Below are positions 1 to 8,892 of a DNA stretch of 64,000 nucleotides, in pieces. The stretch covers positions 99,380 through 163,379 of the forward strand of contig JAQTUW010000003.1 in assembly GCA_028707085.1 (NCBI GenBank), in the 5' to 3' direction. Below the pieces are notes generated by a model. The model saw only the letters and a program-made list of their open reading frames with translations. It was not told the origin of the DNA and did not search any database. Each line of letters begins with the position of its first letter. Position 1 is the first letter of the stretch. Origin of the DNA: Methylococcales bacterium (GTDB lineage: Bacteria > Pseudomonadota > Gammaproteobacteria > Methylococcales > Methylomonadaceae). Position numbers and translations under genes: made by a program.

Positions 1-606
1 CCCCTTGTCTTCCAGATCCTTCAGAACCCGGCCGGCCATTTCTCTTGAACAGCCGACTATGCGTCCTATTTCCTGACGGGTGATGTGCAACTGCATGCCG
101 TCCGGATGGGTCATGGCATCCGGCTGTCTGGCCAGATCCAGCAAGGTGCGGGCCACGCGACCGGTTACATCCATAAAAGCCAGATCCCTGGATTTGCGGT
201 TGGTGGCCAGCAGTCTGGAGGCAAGCTGCCCGCCGAGTACGGTCAATATTTCCACGGCGTACTCCCGTAGATCCCCATCCAGCAGCAGCATGAATTGCTC
301 GTAACTGATTTCCGCCAGTTCGCAGCGGGTTCGGGTTTTGACCGAAGCGCTTCTGGCCTCGGTCACCTTAAAAATGCCGATTTCACCAACAAAATCATAT
401 TTGTTCAAATAGGACAGAATCAATTCCCGGCCCTCTTCATCAATAATGCTGACGCTGACCGAACCATCGACCACAAATAGCAGTTTATCCTTGTTGTCAT
501 CCGGGTGGATGATGGTTATTTTCGCCGGATATTTACGAAACTGGCAGTGCTGTAAAAAAGCCTCGAGCGCGATTGTGGAAATTTTATTTGTTTTTGCAAA
601 GCTCAT
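1..606 (-). CDS. crp: Crp/Vfr-type cAMP-responsive transcription regulator (3' end cut by window edge)
   Basis: The reading frame opens with ATG at 606 and runs off the left edge; about 202 of the usual ~215 residues are visible. The N-terminal half is a cyclic-nucleotide-binding beta-roll, with a GEIG motif in the phosphate-binding cassette. The C-terminal half carries the winged helix-turn-helix with recognition-helix sequence IGRIVGCSREM, and before it VTGRVARTLLDL and QPDAMTHPDGMQ, which are characteristic of Pseudomonas Vfr and E. coli Crp. It should be a global regulator acting as a dimer on DNA. The missing part is only the last turn of the wing. It is divergent from the OsmC-like gene, with 131 bases between the starts. 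The family is very secure; the ligand (cAMP) is inferred from the family. Confidence 0.93.
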   Translation of the reverse strand, partial: MSFAKTNKISTIALEAFLQHCQFRKYPAKITIIHPDDNKDKLLFVVDGSVSVSIIDEEGRELILSYLNKYDFVGEIGIFKVTEARSASVKTRTRCELAEISYEQFMLLLDGDLREYAVEILTVLGGQLASRLLATNRKSRDLAFMDVTGRVARTLLDLARQPDAMTHPDGMQLHITRQEIGRIVGCSREMAGRVLKDLEDKG

Positions 607-737
607 AAGGGAGAAAAAATAGGATTGACCGAACTGTACCCTAACCAAACTTGCCGGGCTTTGCAAAAAAAATTAAATGTAATTGATGTCGGCATTGTAA
701 AATTCGCCCTAATAGCTAATTTCGCGGGTTTTTTACA

Positions 738-1157
738 ATGCAGGCAACAATTAAATGGATCGACGGCAGGATGTTTATTGGCGAATCCGGTAGCGGGCAC
801 GCCGTGGTGATGGATGGCCCGCCCGATCATGGCGGACGCAATATCGGCATCCGGCCCATGGAGATGATGCTCCTGGGTCTGGGCGGCTGTTCCTCTTTCG
901 ATGTGATCGATATTCTGGAAAAGGGCCGCCACCAGATAACGGACTGCGTCACAGAGCTGACCGCGGAAAGAGTCGATGCGATTCCCAGCGTTTTCAGCAA
1001 AATACATTTACATTTCCGGGTAATGGGTAAAAGTTTGCCCGCGTCGGCAGTGGAACGGGCAGTCAGGCTATCAGCCGAGAAATATTGTTCCGCCTCCATC
1101 ATGCTCGGCAAGGCCGGAGTGGAAATTAGCCATGATTTTGAAGTTTTAGAGGGTTAA
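738..1157 (+). CDS. OsmC/YhfA-like family protein
   Basis: A 139-residue protein matching the OsmC/Ohr superfamily in length and layout: a short beta strand start, then the helix with the first conserved cysteine (LGGCSSFDV, about residue 53) and the second in KYCSASIML (about residue 116). These two cysteines form the thiol peroxidase site in OsmC and Ohr. The sequence looks closer to the YhfA branch, which sits beside crp in many gammaproteobacteria, and here it is divergent from crp. Peroxide reduction is a family-level expectation; the YhfA branch has no firmly established substrate. It is followed by speD after only four bases, so the two are probably co-transcribed. Confidence 0.85.
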   Translation: MQATIKWIDGRMFIGESGSGHAVVMDGPPDHGGRNIGIRPMEMMLLGLGGCSSFDVIDILEKGRHQITDCVTELTAERVDAIPSVFSKIHLHFRVMGKSLPASAVERAVRLSAEKYCSASIMLGKAGVEISHDFEVLEG

Positions 1158-1161
1158 GCGT

Positions 1162-1941
1162 TTGAGTAAGTTACAACTACATGGGTTTAACAACCTGACG
1201 AAATCGTTAAGTTTCAATATTTATGACGTTTGTTATGCGCCTAAGGAACAGGAAAAAGCCTATATCGAATATATCGATGAAGCCTATAACGCCAAACGAC
1301 TGACCCAGATCCTGAAAGATGTGGCCAATATTATCGGCGCCCAGATTCTGAATATCGCCCATCAGGATTACGATCCACAGGGAGCCAGCGTCACCATGCT
1401 GATTTCCGAAGGCGCTGTGATTCCGGCCGGCATGAATTCGGAATCGCCCGGCCCCTTGCCGGACACCATACTGGCGCATCTGGATAAAAGCCATATCACG
1501 GTTCATACCTATCCCGAAAGCCACCCTGATACCGATATTTGCACCTTTCGCGCCGATATAGACGTTTCAACCTGCGGACAGATTTCGCCGCTGAAAGCCC
1601 TGAATTATCTGATCCACAGCTTTGAATCGGATATCGTGATCATGGACTACCGGGTGCGGGGCTTCACCCGCGACGTATCCGGCCAGAAAATTTATATCGA
1701 CCACAAGATCAATTCCATCCAGAACTATATTGCGGAAAGCACCAAAGAGCTTTACCAGATGATAGACGTGAATGTCTATCAGGAAAATATTTTTCACACC
1801 AAGATGCGGCTGAAGGAAACGGAACTGGAAAATTACCTGTTCGAAAAGGAAAGCAATTTTACGGAAGAAGAGAAAGAGGAGATTCAGGAGCAACTGCACG
1901 ACGAAATGGCTGAAATTTTCTACGGCAGAAACTTTACCTGA
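1162..1941 (+). CDS. speD: S-adenosylmethionine decarboxylase, proenzyme (class I, E. coli type)
   Basis: A 259-residue homologue of E. coli SpeD (about 264). It makes decarboxylated SAM, the aminopropyl donor for spermidine synthase (speE at 18190). The self-cleavage site that generates the pyruvoyl cofactor is visible as [13 protein letters not shown], with Ser110 as the expected residue. [12 protein letters not shown] at the start and [13 protein letters not shown] near the end are also family signatures. The start is TTG at 1162, chosen because [11 protein letters not shown] aligns with the family N-terminus and no ATG lies nearby. It follows the OsmC-like gene by four bases. An 11-C tract and a strong hairpin follow the stop. 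Confidence 0.95.
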   Translation: MSKLQLHGFNNLTKSLSFNIYDVCYAPKEQEKAYIEYIDEAYNAKRLTQILKDVANIIGAQILNIAHQDYDPQGASVTMLISEGAVIPAGMNSESPGPLPDTILAHLDKSHITVHTYPESHPDTDICTFRADIDVSTCGQISPLKALNYLIHSFESDIVIMDYRVRGFTRDVSGQKIYIDHKINSIQNYIAESTKELYQMIDVNVYQENIFHTKMRLKETELENYLFEKESNFTEEEKEEIQEQLHDEMAEIFYGRNFT

Positions 1942-1974
1942 CCCCCCCCCCCTGGTTTTCATTTCTGCTTTTCT

Positions 1975-2001
1975 CCGCAGGGCGGCTTAAACGCCCTGCG
2001 G
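1975..2001 (+). terminator. Strong hairpin after speD, probable terminator
   Basis: Perfect 10-bp stem CCGCAGGGCG / CGCCCTGCGG with a seven-base loop (GCTTAAA), starting 34 bases after the speD stop. The T run (six T) is about 27 bases further on, so it is not a textbook intrinsic terminator, but position and stability favour transcript-end formation or 3' protection. Confidence 0.55.
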
Positions 2002-2573
2002 ATTCCACCCGCGCCCCCTTCCTCCCCTGTTTTTTCTGATCGGCGCTCTCTGTCCGGCGTTTGCCGGTCTGGCGGCCAACTTGAAAATAGGTGAAATCAC
2101 CTAAAAAATGCCAGAAATCCGGAAAAACTGTGTTAAATAACATAGATTTTTAAATTACTTCAAAACACTTTTAAAAATTAACATAATTATCAATTGCTTA
2201 ATGAAATGGCACGCCATTTGCTTTAGTATAATCGGTGTCAGGGATGTTAAAGTTCTCTCCCCCGCGAACACGGAAACAACAGCGATGCCAGGGATAATCT
2301 GGGTAAAGGCGCGGGAAAGCGCATTTACCCAGACAGGGATGATTCCCGCATTTGGCTTTTGTTCGGCTTTCATACTCCAGTCAGTGTAATCAAACTCCGC
2401 CGCAATGGCTGTAGCCCCGCCGCAACCGGAAATTTCACCCCGTCCGCAATAAACCTCCAGACACCGCCGATAGTCGTGGCATAATAAGCAGGTTAGTCGG
2501 AAATCTTTCGATTACCTTGACTACATGACTACTTTTAGCGGTTAATAGCCGCTATTTCAATACGGAGATTTTT
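2002..2573. other. Intergenic stretch upstream of the FlgO-like gene
   Basis: About 570 bases with no convincing gene. It contains one strong inverted repeat (2298-2333, listed separately). Reading frames of 60-70 codons exist on both strands but lack family resemblance or good ribosome sites. The part from about 2480 should hold the promoter of the lipoprotein gene at 2574, although no clear -35/-10 pair could be assigned. Confidence 0.5.
2298..2333. repeat. Inverted repeat / stable hairpin in intergenic DNA
   Basis: Arms TCTGGGTAAA (2298-2307) and TTTACCCAGA (2324-2333) are perfect complements. After one mismatched pair the stem continues with GCGC / GCGC around the loop GGGAAA, giving 14 pairs in 36 bases. 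There is no following T run and no flanking gene end, so it is more like a REP-type or small-RNA element than a terminator. Confidence 0.6.
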
Positions 2574-3152
2574 ATGTTCAAAAAGCAGTTGCTCGTTCTA
2601 GCTGTAATACTGATCATGCTCAGCGGCTGTAGCCGGTTTTTTTACCGTCAGGCTGAAACGGAAGATGGCAATCTGGTTGAATTGAGTTACAACGGCGTCA
2701 GCCAGTTATTGCTCAACCTGCGGCAGCCGCTGCCTAAAGGCAGTGTTGTCGTCATTAACTCCCTGATTAATGTTGACGATCTCGGACAGACACTGGCTTT
2801 CGGGCGCATCGTTTCGGATCAGCTCACCTCAGCCTTTCAACACGAAGGCTATATAGTAACCGGCATGGATTTGCCGATCGAAATGTTTGTTAAAAACGAT
2901 GCCGGCATTCTGCAAATTCCTGAAAAAACGCTGGCCGCTTTAAACAATATAGACGCCAAGGCTGTGATCATCGGTTCCTATGCGCCTGGCCGCAACACGA
3001 TTTATGTTTCCCTGCGCGTGGTCGATATCGCCAGCCAGACCGTTATTTCATCGACGGATTATGGGGTGCCCATGGGGCCGGACGCCAAAGCAATGACCTT
3101 GCCGCCATTGCCTGTCACCCCACCGCCACCGCCACCGCCGCCAAAACCGTAA
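2574..3152 (+). CDS. FlgO-family outer-membrane lipoprotein
   Basis: 192 residues, beginning with a lipoprotein signal peptide (hydrophobic stretch and lipobox LSGC, lipidated Cys at residue 19). The body fits the FlgO family: a domain predicted to adopt an alpha/beta fold, with VVVINSLINVDDL, then GRIVSDQLTSAFQHEGY, and VKAVIIGSY-like and YVSLRVVDIASQTVISS strands. The C-terminus is a run of prolines (eight consecutive near residue 185). In Vibrio, FlgO is an outer-membrane lipoprotein required for motility, but there are no flagellar genes here, so a general envelope role is as likely. ATG at 2574 is preceded by ACGGAG at suitable spacing. It looks monocistronic. Confidence 0.75.
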   Translation: MFKKQLLVLAVILIMLSGCSRFFYRQAETEDGNLVELSYNGVSQLLLNLRQPLPKGSVVVINSLINVDDLGQTLAFGRIVSDQLTSAFQHEGYIVTGMDLPIEMFVKNDAGILQIPEKTLAALNNIDAKAVIIGSYAPGRNTIYVSLRVVDIASQTVISSTDYGVPMGPDAKAMTLPPLPVTPPPPPPPPKP

Positions 3153-3181
3153 TCCGGAAAAGCCTGACCCGTCCAAGCCTT

Positions 3182-3200
3182 CCCGCCGAACAAACGGCGG
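3182..3200 (+). terminator. Hairpin after the FlgO-like gene
   Basis: Stem CCCGCCG / CGGCGGG with a five-base loop, 30 bases after the stop and between convergent genes. A T-rich tail is weak, so assignment as terminator is moderate. Confidence 0.45.
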
Positions 3201-3243
3201 GATTTGGCTGCGCCTCTAACCGTAACAGCGCTGGCGTGCGGCT

Positions 3244-4635
3244 TTAGCGCAGGCAGTCGGCGGGTAGCGGTAAGGGTTTATGTTCGATTCTATTGGTCAG
3301 CCGGCAATTCGAACGGTAAAAATCAATGGCTCCCATCACATTCTGTCCGGCAGAACGCGGCGTTCCCCAAAAATCGTCTTTCGAACTGGAAGACGGCCCG
3401 TTATCCAGCCAGAAGTTCCCGCATTTTTCCCGATCCGGACTGACATCGTAGCCATTCAGGCCAGGAAAACATTGCAGGGTCTTATCCCGGCCAAGGCCCA
3501 AGCCGCTGTCTTCCAGTTTGCCGATAACATACCCGATCATGTTTTGGGCTTTTTCGGTCACCGCCTTGCCGAACGGACTGGAAAGCTTGCCGCCGAATTC
3601 CGCCAGGGCGGATTGCAGTTTAGCGTTTATCGAGGGCAGCCAAATCCCGCTACTGCTGCCAAAAACCTTATTTTTCCGCACCTCGATTTTGCCGCCGTCG
3701 CGGGCGCGAATCCCGCCGGTCAGAATATTGTCATTGATTAGCGCGCTGCTGCCGGCAAAACGGACATCAATACCGGCCGTCATCAGCAGGCTGTTATTTT
3801 CAATCACGGTATCCTTGGCTTTGTTGAGGTAAATGCCGACATCCGAACAGTTCAGAACAATATTATTGCGCATTTGCCCGCCGCTATGCTCGGTACTGCA
3901 ATCCTGTTGTTCGCAAAACGGCTGTCCGGTGCCGCCGCCGCCGAACGACATGCCGATCCGGATACCGCCCTGGGTGTTTCTGGCGCAAACGATCAGATTA
4001 TCCTCAATGACGCCCTGGCTGGAATTGCCTTTCAGAAACACGCCGTAACTGGTCTGGTTGCCATTCAGTTTGGCAAAGTCGGCAATATAGTTTCCCCTGA
4101 TCGTCCAGTTGCGGCCGCCGACTATGTCAATAGTGGTAACCGGCAAATCGGTTTGCCGGGATCCGGTGTTGAAAATATCGTTATTCTCAATCAGACCGTC
4201 ATCGGGAAATTGATTGTCCTGGCCATTAACCTTGATTTGGGCGTTGAAGTCGATCAGAGTATTATTTTTAATCACCACATGATCTGCGTCGCCGGCGATA
4301 TGAAATGCATGATCGGAATGCGGCTGGCCCTGAAATGTCAGGCCTTTGACTATCCAGTAAGGATGGACAATGGAAATTGCTTCGACGCCGGTGGCGTTGA
4401 TGACAGCCGTGCCCGGCACGGCCGCTTCCAGGCTGATCGGCTGTGCGGCGGTTCCGCCCTGCACGGTTTTCAGCTTGACTATAGCATATACGCCTTCCGC
4501 CAGGATGATCCGGTCGCCGGGCCCGGCCTGACGGAAGGCGGCTTCGAGTTCCTGTACCGATGCGACGGCAATATCCTGGGCGTACAGATTTTCAATTCCG
4601 CCAGTCAAACACAACACAAATAAAAGCTTACGCAT
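3244..4635 (-). CDS. Exported right-handed beta-helix protein (chondroitinase-B/alginate-lyase-like fold)
   Basis: Start placed at ATG 4635, which begins a clean signal peptide (MRKLLFVLCLTGGIENLYAQ); an open frame extends upstream but the extra 52 residues look non-coding. The mature part begins with VQELEAAFRQAGPGDRIILAEGVY, typical of chondroitinase-B-like parallel beta-helix proteins. Repeated coils follow, such as VIKNNTLIDF, LIENNDIFNTGS, WTIRGNYIADF, VIEDNLIV, MRNNIVLNC and VIENNSLL. The family includes polysaccharide lyases, but I cannot point to a catalytic Lys/Arg pair, so activity on a polysaccharide is inference. Several Cys near FCEQQDCS and LQCFPGLN may form disulfides. About 463 residues. 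It lies downstream of ald on the same strand, 112 bases away. Confidence 0.75.
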   Translation of the reverse strand: MRKLLFVLCLTGGIENLYAQDIAVASVQELEAAFRQAGPGDRIILAEGVYAIVKLKTVQGGTAAQPISLEAAVPGTAVINATGVEAISIVHPYWIVKGLTFQGQPHSDHAFHIAGDADHVVIKNNTLIDFNAQIKVNGQDNQFPDDGLIENNDIFNTGSRQTDLPVTTIDIVGGRNWTIRGNYIADFAKLNGNQTSYGVFLKGNSSQGVIEDNLIVCARNTQGGIRIGMSFGGGGTGQPFCEQQDCSTEHSGGQMRNNIVLNCSDVGIYLNKAKDTVIENNSLLMTAGIDVRFAGSSALINDNILTGGIRARDGGKIEVRKNKVFGSSSGIWLPSINAKLQSALAEFGGKLSSPFGKAVTEKAQNMIGYVIGKLEDSGLGLGRDKTLQCFPGLNGYDVSPDREKCGNFWLDNGPSSSSKDDFWGTPRSAGQNVMGAIDFYRSNCRLTNRIEHKPLPLPADCLR

Positions 4636-4747
4636 AAGGTTAACCGGTTGAATGGAGAATTGGCTTCCGCCATCGGGGCGGACAGGCGCGTAGCCCGTAT
4701 GGCGGCAACGCGGAATACGGGAAAGGCTTTCAGGCAGTCGGTATCCC

Positions 4748-5860
4748 TTAATCGATAGTCTGCCAGTCCCGGTATTTATCCGCCAGATCAAATGCCTCTG
4801 CGACCGGCCGGTAAGTGATATAGCCCTGATGGGTATTCAGCGCCTTGCCAAAACCGGGGTCGGTTTTTAAGGCCGACAAGCCATGATCCGCCAGTTTTAG
4901 CACATAAGGCAGCGTCGCATCGGTCAGGGCCAGGGTCGAGGTTCGCGGGTACGCGCCCGGCATATTGCTCACGCAATAATGGATCACCCCATGCTGCAAA
5001 TACACCGGATCATCGTGGGTGGTGGCGTGCGCCGTTTCAATGCAGCCGCCCTGATCAATGCTGACGTCAACCGCCACCGAACCCGGCAGCATGGTTTTGA
5101 TCATGTTTTCGGTAACCAGATGCTCGGCGCGCGCGCCATGCACCAGCACTGCGCCGACCAGCAGATCGGTGTCCGGCAGTTGCGCGGCGATGGTCTCCGG
5201 TGAGGACTGAATAAACTCGATATCCGCGGAAATTTCACGATGCAGACGGTCGGCATTCTCCGGAAACAGTCCGGCCACCGTGACATTGGCGCCCAGGCCG
5301 ATCGCGGTTCTGGCGGCATGCGAACCGACCACGCCATCGCCGACAATCAGCACCTTGCCGTATTTTTTGCCCAGTACCGAACCCAGCATGACACCCTTGC
5401 CGCCATGATGGGCGGCAAGAAAATGGCAGCCCATCTGCACCGCCATATTGCCCGCCACCGCGCTCATGGGCGCCAGCAAGGGCAGCCTGCCGTTGCCGTC
5501 TTCCAGGGTTTCATAAGCGACGGCGCTGGTTTTGCCCGCCAGCAGGGCGGCGGTCAGCTCCCAGGGAACACCGGCCAGATGAAAATAGGTAAATACGATC
5601 TGTTGTTTTAAAAACCGGAATTCGCTGGCGACCGGCTCCTTGACTTTCACGACCAGTTCCTGATCCCAGGCTTCCGCGGTGGAAACGATGCCGGCGGCGC
5701 CTGCCTGCCGATAGGCCTCGTCGCCAAAACCGGAGCCCGTTCCCGCGCCCTGTTCCACATAAACCTGATGGCCGTTTGCCGCGAGCGCCGCAACGCCGGC
5801 AGGCGTCAGACCGACGCGGTTTTCTTTGGTTTTAATTTCCTTGATCAAGCCAATTTTCAT
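4748..5860 (-). CDS. ald: Alanine dehydrogenase
   Basis: 370 residues, the usual family length. The N-terminus MKIGLIKEIKTKENRVGLTPAGV is the hallmark start, so ATG at 5860 is preferred over a longer frame to 5980. It catalyses NAD-dependent interconversion of L-alanine with pyruvate plus ammonia; in methanotrophs it can assimilate ammonium when supply is high. Visible motifs: the Rossmann loop VLIVGDGVVGSHAARTAIGLG, the substrate region LPLLAPMSAVAGNMAVQMG, and SVAVDVSIDQGGCIETAHAT. It is probably a cytoplasmic hexamer. Its product fits a methanotroph that assimilates nitrogen. Confidence 0.95.
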   Translation of the reverse strand: MKIGLIKEIKTKENRVGLTPAGVAALAANGHQVYVEQGAGTGSGFGDEAYRQAGAAGIVSTAEAWDQELVVKVKEPVASEFRFLKQQIVFTYFHLAGVPWELTAALLAGKTSAVAYETLEDGNGRLPLLAPMSAVAGNMAVQMGCHFLAAHHGGKGVMLGSVLGKKYGKVLIVGDGVVGSHAARTAIGLGANVTVAGLFPENADRLHREISADIEFIQSSPETIAAQLPDTDLLVGAVLVHGARAEHLVTENMIKTMLPGSVAVDVSIDQGGCIETAHATTHDDPVYLQHGVIHYCVSNMPGAYPRTSTLALTDATLPYVLKLADHGLSALKTDPGFGKALNTHQGYITYRPVAEAFDLADKYRDWQTID

Positions 5861-6018
5861 CGTGGTACGCTCCGGGGTATGAGTAATATTGAAGTATACT
5901 GCGTATTTCAATGAAATCCACCGCTGACTCCAATCGCAAAGGCACTCTATATCCAACTTATTGAAATTTAATAGATCCAATTATTATTTTAGCCCATTAA
6001 GACTTTTTCTACGGTTCT

Positions 6019-6035
6019 ATGACATAACCTGTCAT
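6019..6035. promoter_or_regulatory. Candidate operator: perfect dyad upstream of the WYL regulator
   Basis: ATGACA-TAACC-TGTCAT is a perfect 6+6 inverted repeat with a five-base spacer, 47 bases upstream of the WYL gene start. An AT-rich possible -10 (TATATTTAT, around 6058-6067) lies between. A spaced dyad just upstream of an autoregulated WYL gene is what one expects of BrxR/CapW-type repressors. Binding is inferred. Confidence 0.45.
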
Positions 6036-6081
6036 TGCGCCATGTTATTATTAAGCCATATATTTATACGGCCTCTGAGTC

Positions 6082-6987
6082 ATGACCAAAACTCTCCGCA
6101 CCTCCTCACACGACAAAGTAGCCACGCGCCTCGCCGAAATCCTTATTCGCCTGAATAACGGTGAAAAACTAGACCCGCGCCAGCTAGCCAAAGAGTTTGG
6201 CGTTACCCTCCGCACCATCCAGCGCGATCTGCTGGAGCGACTGGCATTTCTGCCGCTCGGCAAAGATCAGCAGTATTTTATTCTTGAGTCTTATTATCTG
6301 GGCAAATTGACTATTGGCGACATCCATCGCTTCGCGGCTTTGTCGGGCATAAAGGACTTGTTCCCCAACCTGGATGATCGCTTCCTGCGTGAGTTGTTCG
6401 ACAGCCGCATTAACCAAGCCTATCTGGTCAAAGGCCATCAGTACGAGGACTTATCGGATAAAACCGATGCGTTCAAGCAACTGGAACAGGCTATTATCCA
6501 GCACCGGTTCATCCATTTTAGTTACAAAGATAAAAACTACACCACCATTAGCCCCTATAAACTTGTCAACCAAAATGGCATCTGGTATTTGGCCGCCAAG
6601 GATGCTAGCCAACTAAAAACATTTTGCTTCAGTAAAATAAATAACTTAAAAACAGACGCACAGAGATTTGAATCCGAAGCGCATATCGGCGCCACGATTG
6701 AACAAGAAGACAGCGTTTGGTTCAGCGCGGACAAATATGAAGTCGTGTTAAAAGTCGAGCATGGCGTCGCTTCCTATTTCAAACGTCGCAACTTATTGCC
6801 CAATCAACATATAGATAAGGAACTCGAAGACGGCAGTTTGATAATATCCTCGCGTATTGCCCATGACGAGCAGATTTTGCCGTTGATAAACTATTGGTTG
6901 CCAAACGTACACATCATTAGCCCGAAAGAATTGCGCTCTGTGCTAATAAAGAGACTCAGCAATTATTTGGTTTCAAATGAAATCTAA
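6082..6987 (+). CDS. WYL-domain transcriptional regulator
   Basis: 301 residues with an N-terminal winged helix-turn-helix of DeoR type (KLDPRQLAKEFGVTLRTIQRDLLERL, about residues 34-59). A WYL domain follows, centred on HRFIHFSYKDKNYTTISPYKLVNQNGIWYLAAKD (about residues 140-175), with the trio in the form I-W-Y-L. A C-terminal WCX-like part ends in LRSVLIKRLSNYL. Length and order match BrxR/CapW-like regulators, which control defence islands and sense nucleic-acid or nucleotide ligands. It is the first gene of an 8-kb one-strand block with three dynamin-like GTPases, so it probably controls them, perhaps through the dyad at 6019-6035. Confidence 0.85.
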   Translation: MTKTLRTSSHDKVATRLAEILIRLNNGEKLDPRQLAKEFGVTLRTIQRDLLERLAFLPLGKDQQYFILESYYLGKLTIGDIHRFAALSGIKDLFPNLDDRFLRELFDSRINQAYLVKGHQYEDLSDKTDAFKQLEQAIIQHRFIHFSYKDKNYTTISPYKLVNQNGIWYLAAKDASQLKTFCFSKINNLKTDAQRFESEAHIGATIEQEDSVWFSADKYEVVLKVEHGVASYFKRRNLLPNQHIDKELEDGSLIISSRIAHDEQILPLINYWLPNVHIISPKELRSVLIKRLSNYLVSNEI

Positions 6988-7004
6988 AACAGTAAGGATA
7001 TCCT

Positions 7005-7193
7005 GTGCCTCTACCCCCAATCAACCCCTATTTTAAATTCACTTGCCGGACTTGCAATTGGAGTGTCGTCGTCATGCAAACCAGCGATGTAATAACCGGC
7101 CCCGGAACCTGCAAAAAATGCGGCGGTACCGACTTGTCAAGAACCCAAGCCAGTATTATGTCAATGTTAACAAATAGCTTGTTCCACCGCTAA
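7005..7193 (+). CDS. Zinc-ribbon miniprotein in the dynamin cluster
   Basis: 62 residues, GTG start, 17 bases after the WYL gene. Two CxxC knuckles (CRTC at 14-17 and CKKC at 36-39) are spaced as in a zinc ribbon. No known family could be named. The TAAGGATAT sequence before the GTG gives a plausible ribosome site. Its place between the regulator and the first GTPase, with short gaps on both sides, suggests that it belongs to the same transcript, but its role is unknown; an adaptor or nucleic-acid-binding subunit is possible. Confidence 0.6.
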   Translation: MPLPPINPYFKFTCRTCNWSVVVMQTSDVITGPGTCKKCGGTDLSRTQASIMSMLTNSLFHR

Positions 7194-7239
7194 GCAGTTG
7201 CACAGCATCCCATCTTTAATCGACAGCACAGAGAAGCAC

Positions 7240-8892
7240 ATGTTTCCAAAACAACATCTTATTCTGCAAAACATTGCATCCATCCGAGATTTAACAGCGA
7301 AAAATCAATTGCCGCTCGCCGCCTTGGCAGCCATTGAGCGGGATGCTCTGAATTTCGTCGTCAAATTCCCGCTCATCGGTGCATTTAGTTCCGGTAAGTC
7401 TTCGCTGTTGAATGCGCTGCTTGGCAAGCCATTGTTTGCCATCAATATTACTGCTGAAACCGCAGTACCCGCGGAACTGGTTTATGCGAGTGAAGACGAC
7501 ATCACCGGCCACTTTGCCGATGGCCGCACAGTTACGTTAACTGCCGATGCCGTGCTGGAAAATCATCTTGCGGATTTACAGCCCGGCGGCTGGATCGAAG
7601 CCCGCGTGAATGCGCCTGCCTTAGCCAGACTGCCGCATCTGCGATTGGTGGACATACCGGGCTTGGATTCCGGTATCGCTGCTCACACCCAGGCTATTGA
7701 TGACTATGTTCCACGCAGTCTTGCCTACGGCGTTGTCGTCAGTGCTGAGGAAGGCAATTTGCGGGAAAGCATCCGCGACACCTTAATTGAACTGGGCGTC
7801 ATGGAAAGACCTATTATCGCCATCATCAGTAAATGTGACAAAAAACCGGCTGAAGATGTAGACGCCATAGCCGAGCGCGTCAAACAAGAAATTACCCAGA
7901 CTACCGGTCGGCCACCTCTGTATCTAGTCAAAGCATCCGTAAGGCGTAAAGATATTGCCGAATTCACCATGGCTCTTGAAGAATTGGAAAAACAGGCGGA
8001 AACCTTATTCGGCCAAAGTGTCGCCGCCCGCTTTAGCCTGGAATTGAAACGGCTGATCAAACATCTGGAAACCCTCAGCAATCGGGATGACCTGAATAGC
8101 GAACAGATCGAGGCTCAAATCGGGCAATTACGTCTGGATATGCAAGCCTTCGACGCCAGACTTGCCGCCGAAACCAAAACCTTGGACGCACAAGTCGGTT
8201 CGGTGCTCACCAACATCAGCCATCGTGTCGAAAACACCCTGAAAGCCAGTCTGGACTCTCTTGCCAATAAAGCCATGCATCACGGCGATCTGGGCAACGA
8301 CATTCTGATCATGGCGCGCTTGGCGGTTGCCGAAGGCATACGCGAAGAATTTGCGCCTAAGTTGCAACACTATTTCGACCGCCTCGCCGAAGCCGTCCCC
8401 CAGACCTTAATGGTCGATGTCAACCTGCCGGACAGGGAGGAACCCACTCTAGGCCCTGAAAAAACCAAGTCCACACTGGCGACCATTGTGGCGACGCTGC
8501 TGCCGGTGTTAACGCATATGCCGCTCATTGCAAGAGTAGCCATTCCCATACTGCATGCGCTGAGCGAGCTTTTCATCGATCACAACGCCAAACGACGCGA
8601 AGAAGAGGAACGCAAGGAAAATACCCGTCAACACATCCTCGGCAGCGTCATTCCCGATGCCGTGTTCCGCATCGCAGCCGAACTGCGTCAAGCCCTGTGT
8701 AAGCAGGTGGAAGAAGCCAAGAATACCATTGCCGAAAGCGTCCGCGACCAGCGTCAAGCACGAGAATTCACACTGCACGAACTGCAAACCCAGCTTGCCT
8801 GTGGTCAAGCCGAATTTGCCGCCGCCCGCGAACACTACCTTGCCGACCTTGCCACGGTGCAAAACCTGTTGGCCAAATTGGAGCAAGATTGA
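7240..8892 (+). CDS. Dynamin-like GTPase A
   Basis: About 550 residues from ATG 7240 (preceded by GAGAAG); a TTG at 7198 would add 14. GTPase motifs: P-loop GAFSSGKSS (about 47-55), a threonine switch region (ITAETAVPAEL), DxPG as LVDIPGLDSG, and SKCD as the guanine-specificity motif. Long helical, coiled-coil-rich segments follow. A hydrophobic stretch, IVATLLPVLTHMPLIARVAIPIL (around 415-437), could be a membrane-inserting paddle, followed by highly charged helices. This is the layout of bacterial dynamin-like proteins, which polymerise and remodel membranes. It overlaps the next GTPase gene by one base, implying translational coupling. Confidence 0.85.
   Translation: MFPKQHLILQNIASIRDLTAKNQLPLAALAAIERDALNFVVKFPLIGAFSSGKSSLLNALLGKPLFAINITAETAVPAELVYASEDDITGHFADGRTVTLTADAVLENHLADLQPGGWIEARVNAPALARLPHLRLVDIPGLDSGIAAHTQAIDDYVPRSLAYGVVVSAEEGNLRESIRDTLIELGVMERPIIAIISKCDKKPAEDVDAIAERVKQEITQTTGRPPLYLVKASVRRKDIAEFTMALEELEKQAETLFGQSVAARFSLELKRLIKHLETLSNRDDLNSEQIEAQIGQLRLDMQAFDARLAAETKTLDAQVGSVLTNISHRVENTLKASLDSLANKAMHHGDLGNDILIMARLAVAEGIREEFAPKLQHYFDRLAEAVPQTLMVDVNLPDREEPTLGPEKTKSTLATIVATLLPVLTHMPLIARVAIPILHALSELFIDHNAKRREEEERKENTRQHILGSVIPDAVFRIAAELRQALCKQVEEAKNTIAESVRDQRQAREFTLHELQTQLACGQAEFAAAREHYLADLATVQNLLAKLEQD

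Noticed and set aside
1942..1952. Run of eleven C immediately after the speD stop
   Set aside because: Could suggest phase-variable slippage, but it lies outside any reading frame and may be a sequencing artefact; no functional claim made.
2155..2389. Overlapping small frames on both strands (72 and 62 codons)
   Set aside because: They arise around the inverted repeat at 2298-2333, have no recognisable domain and poor ribosome sites.
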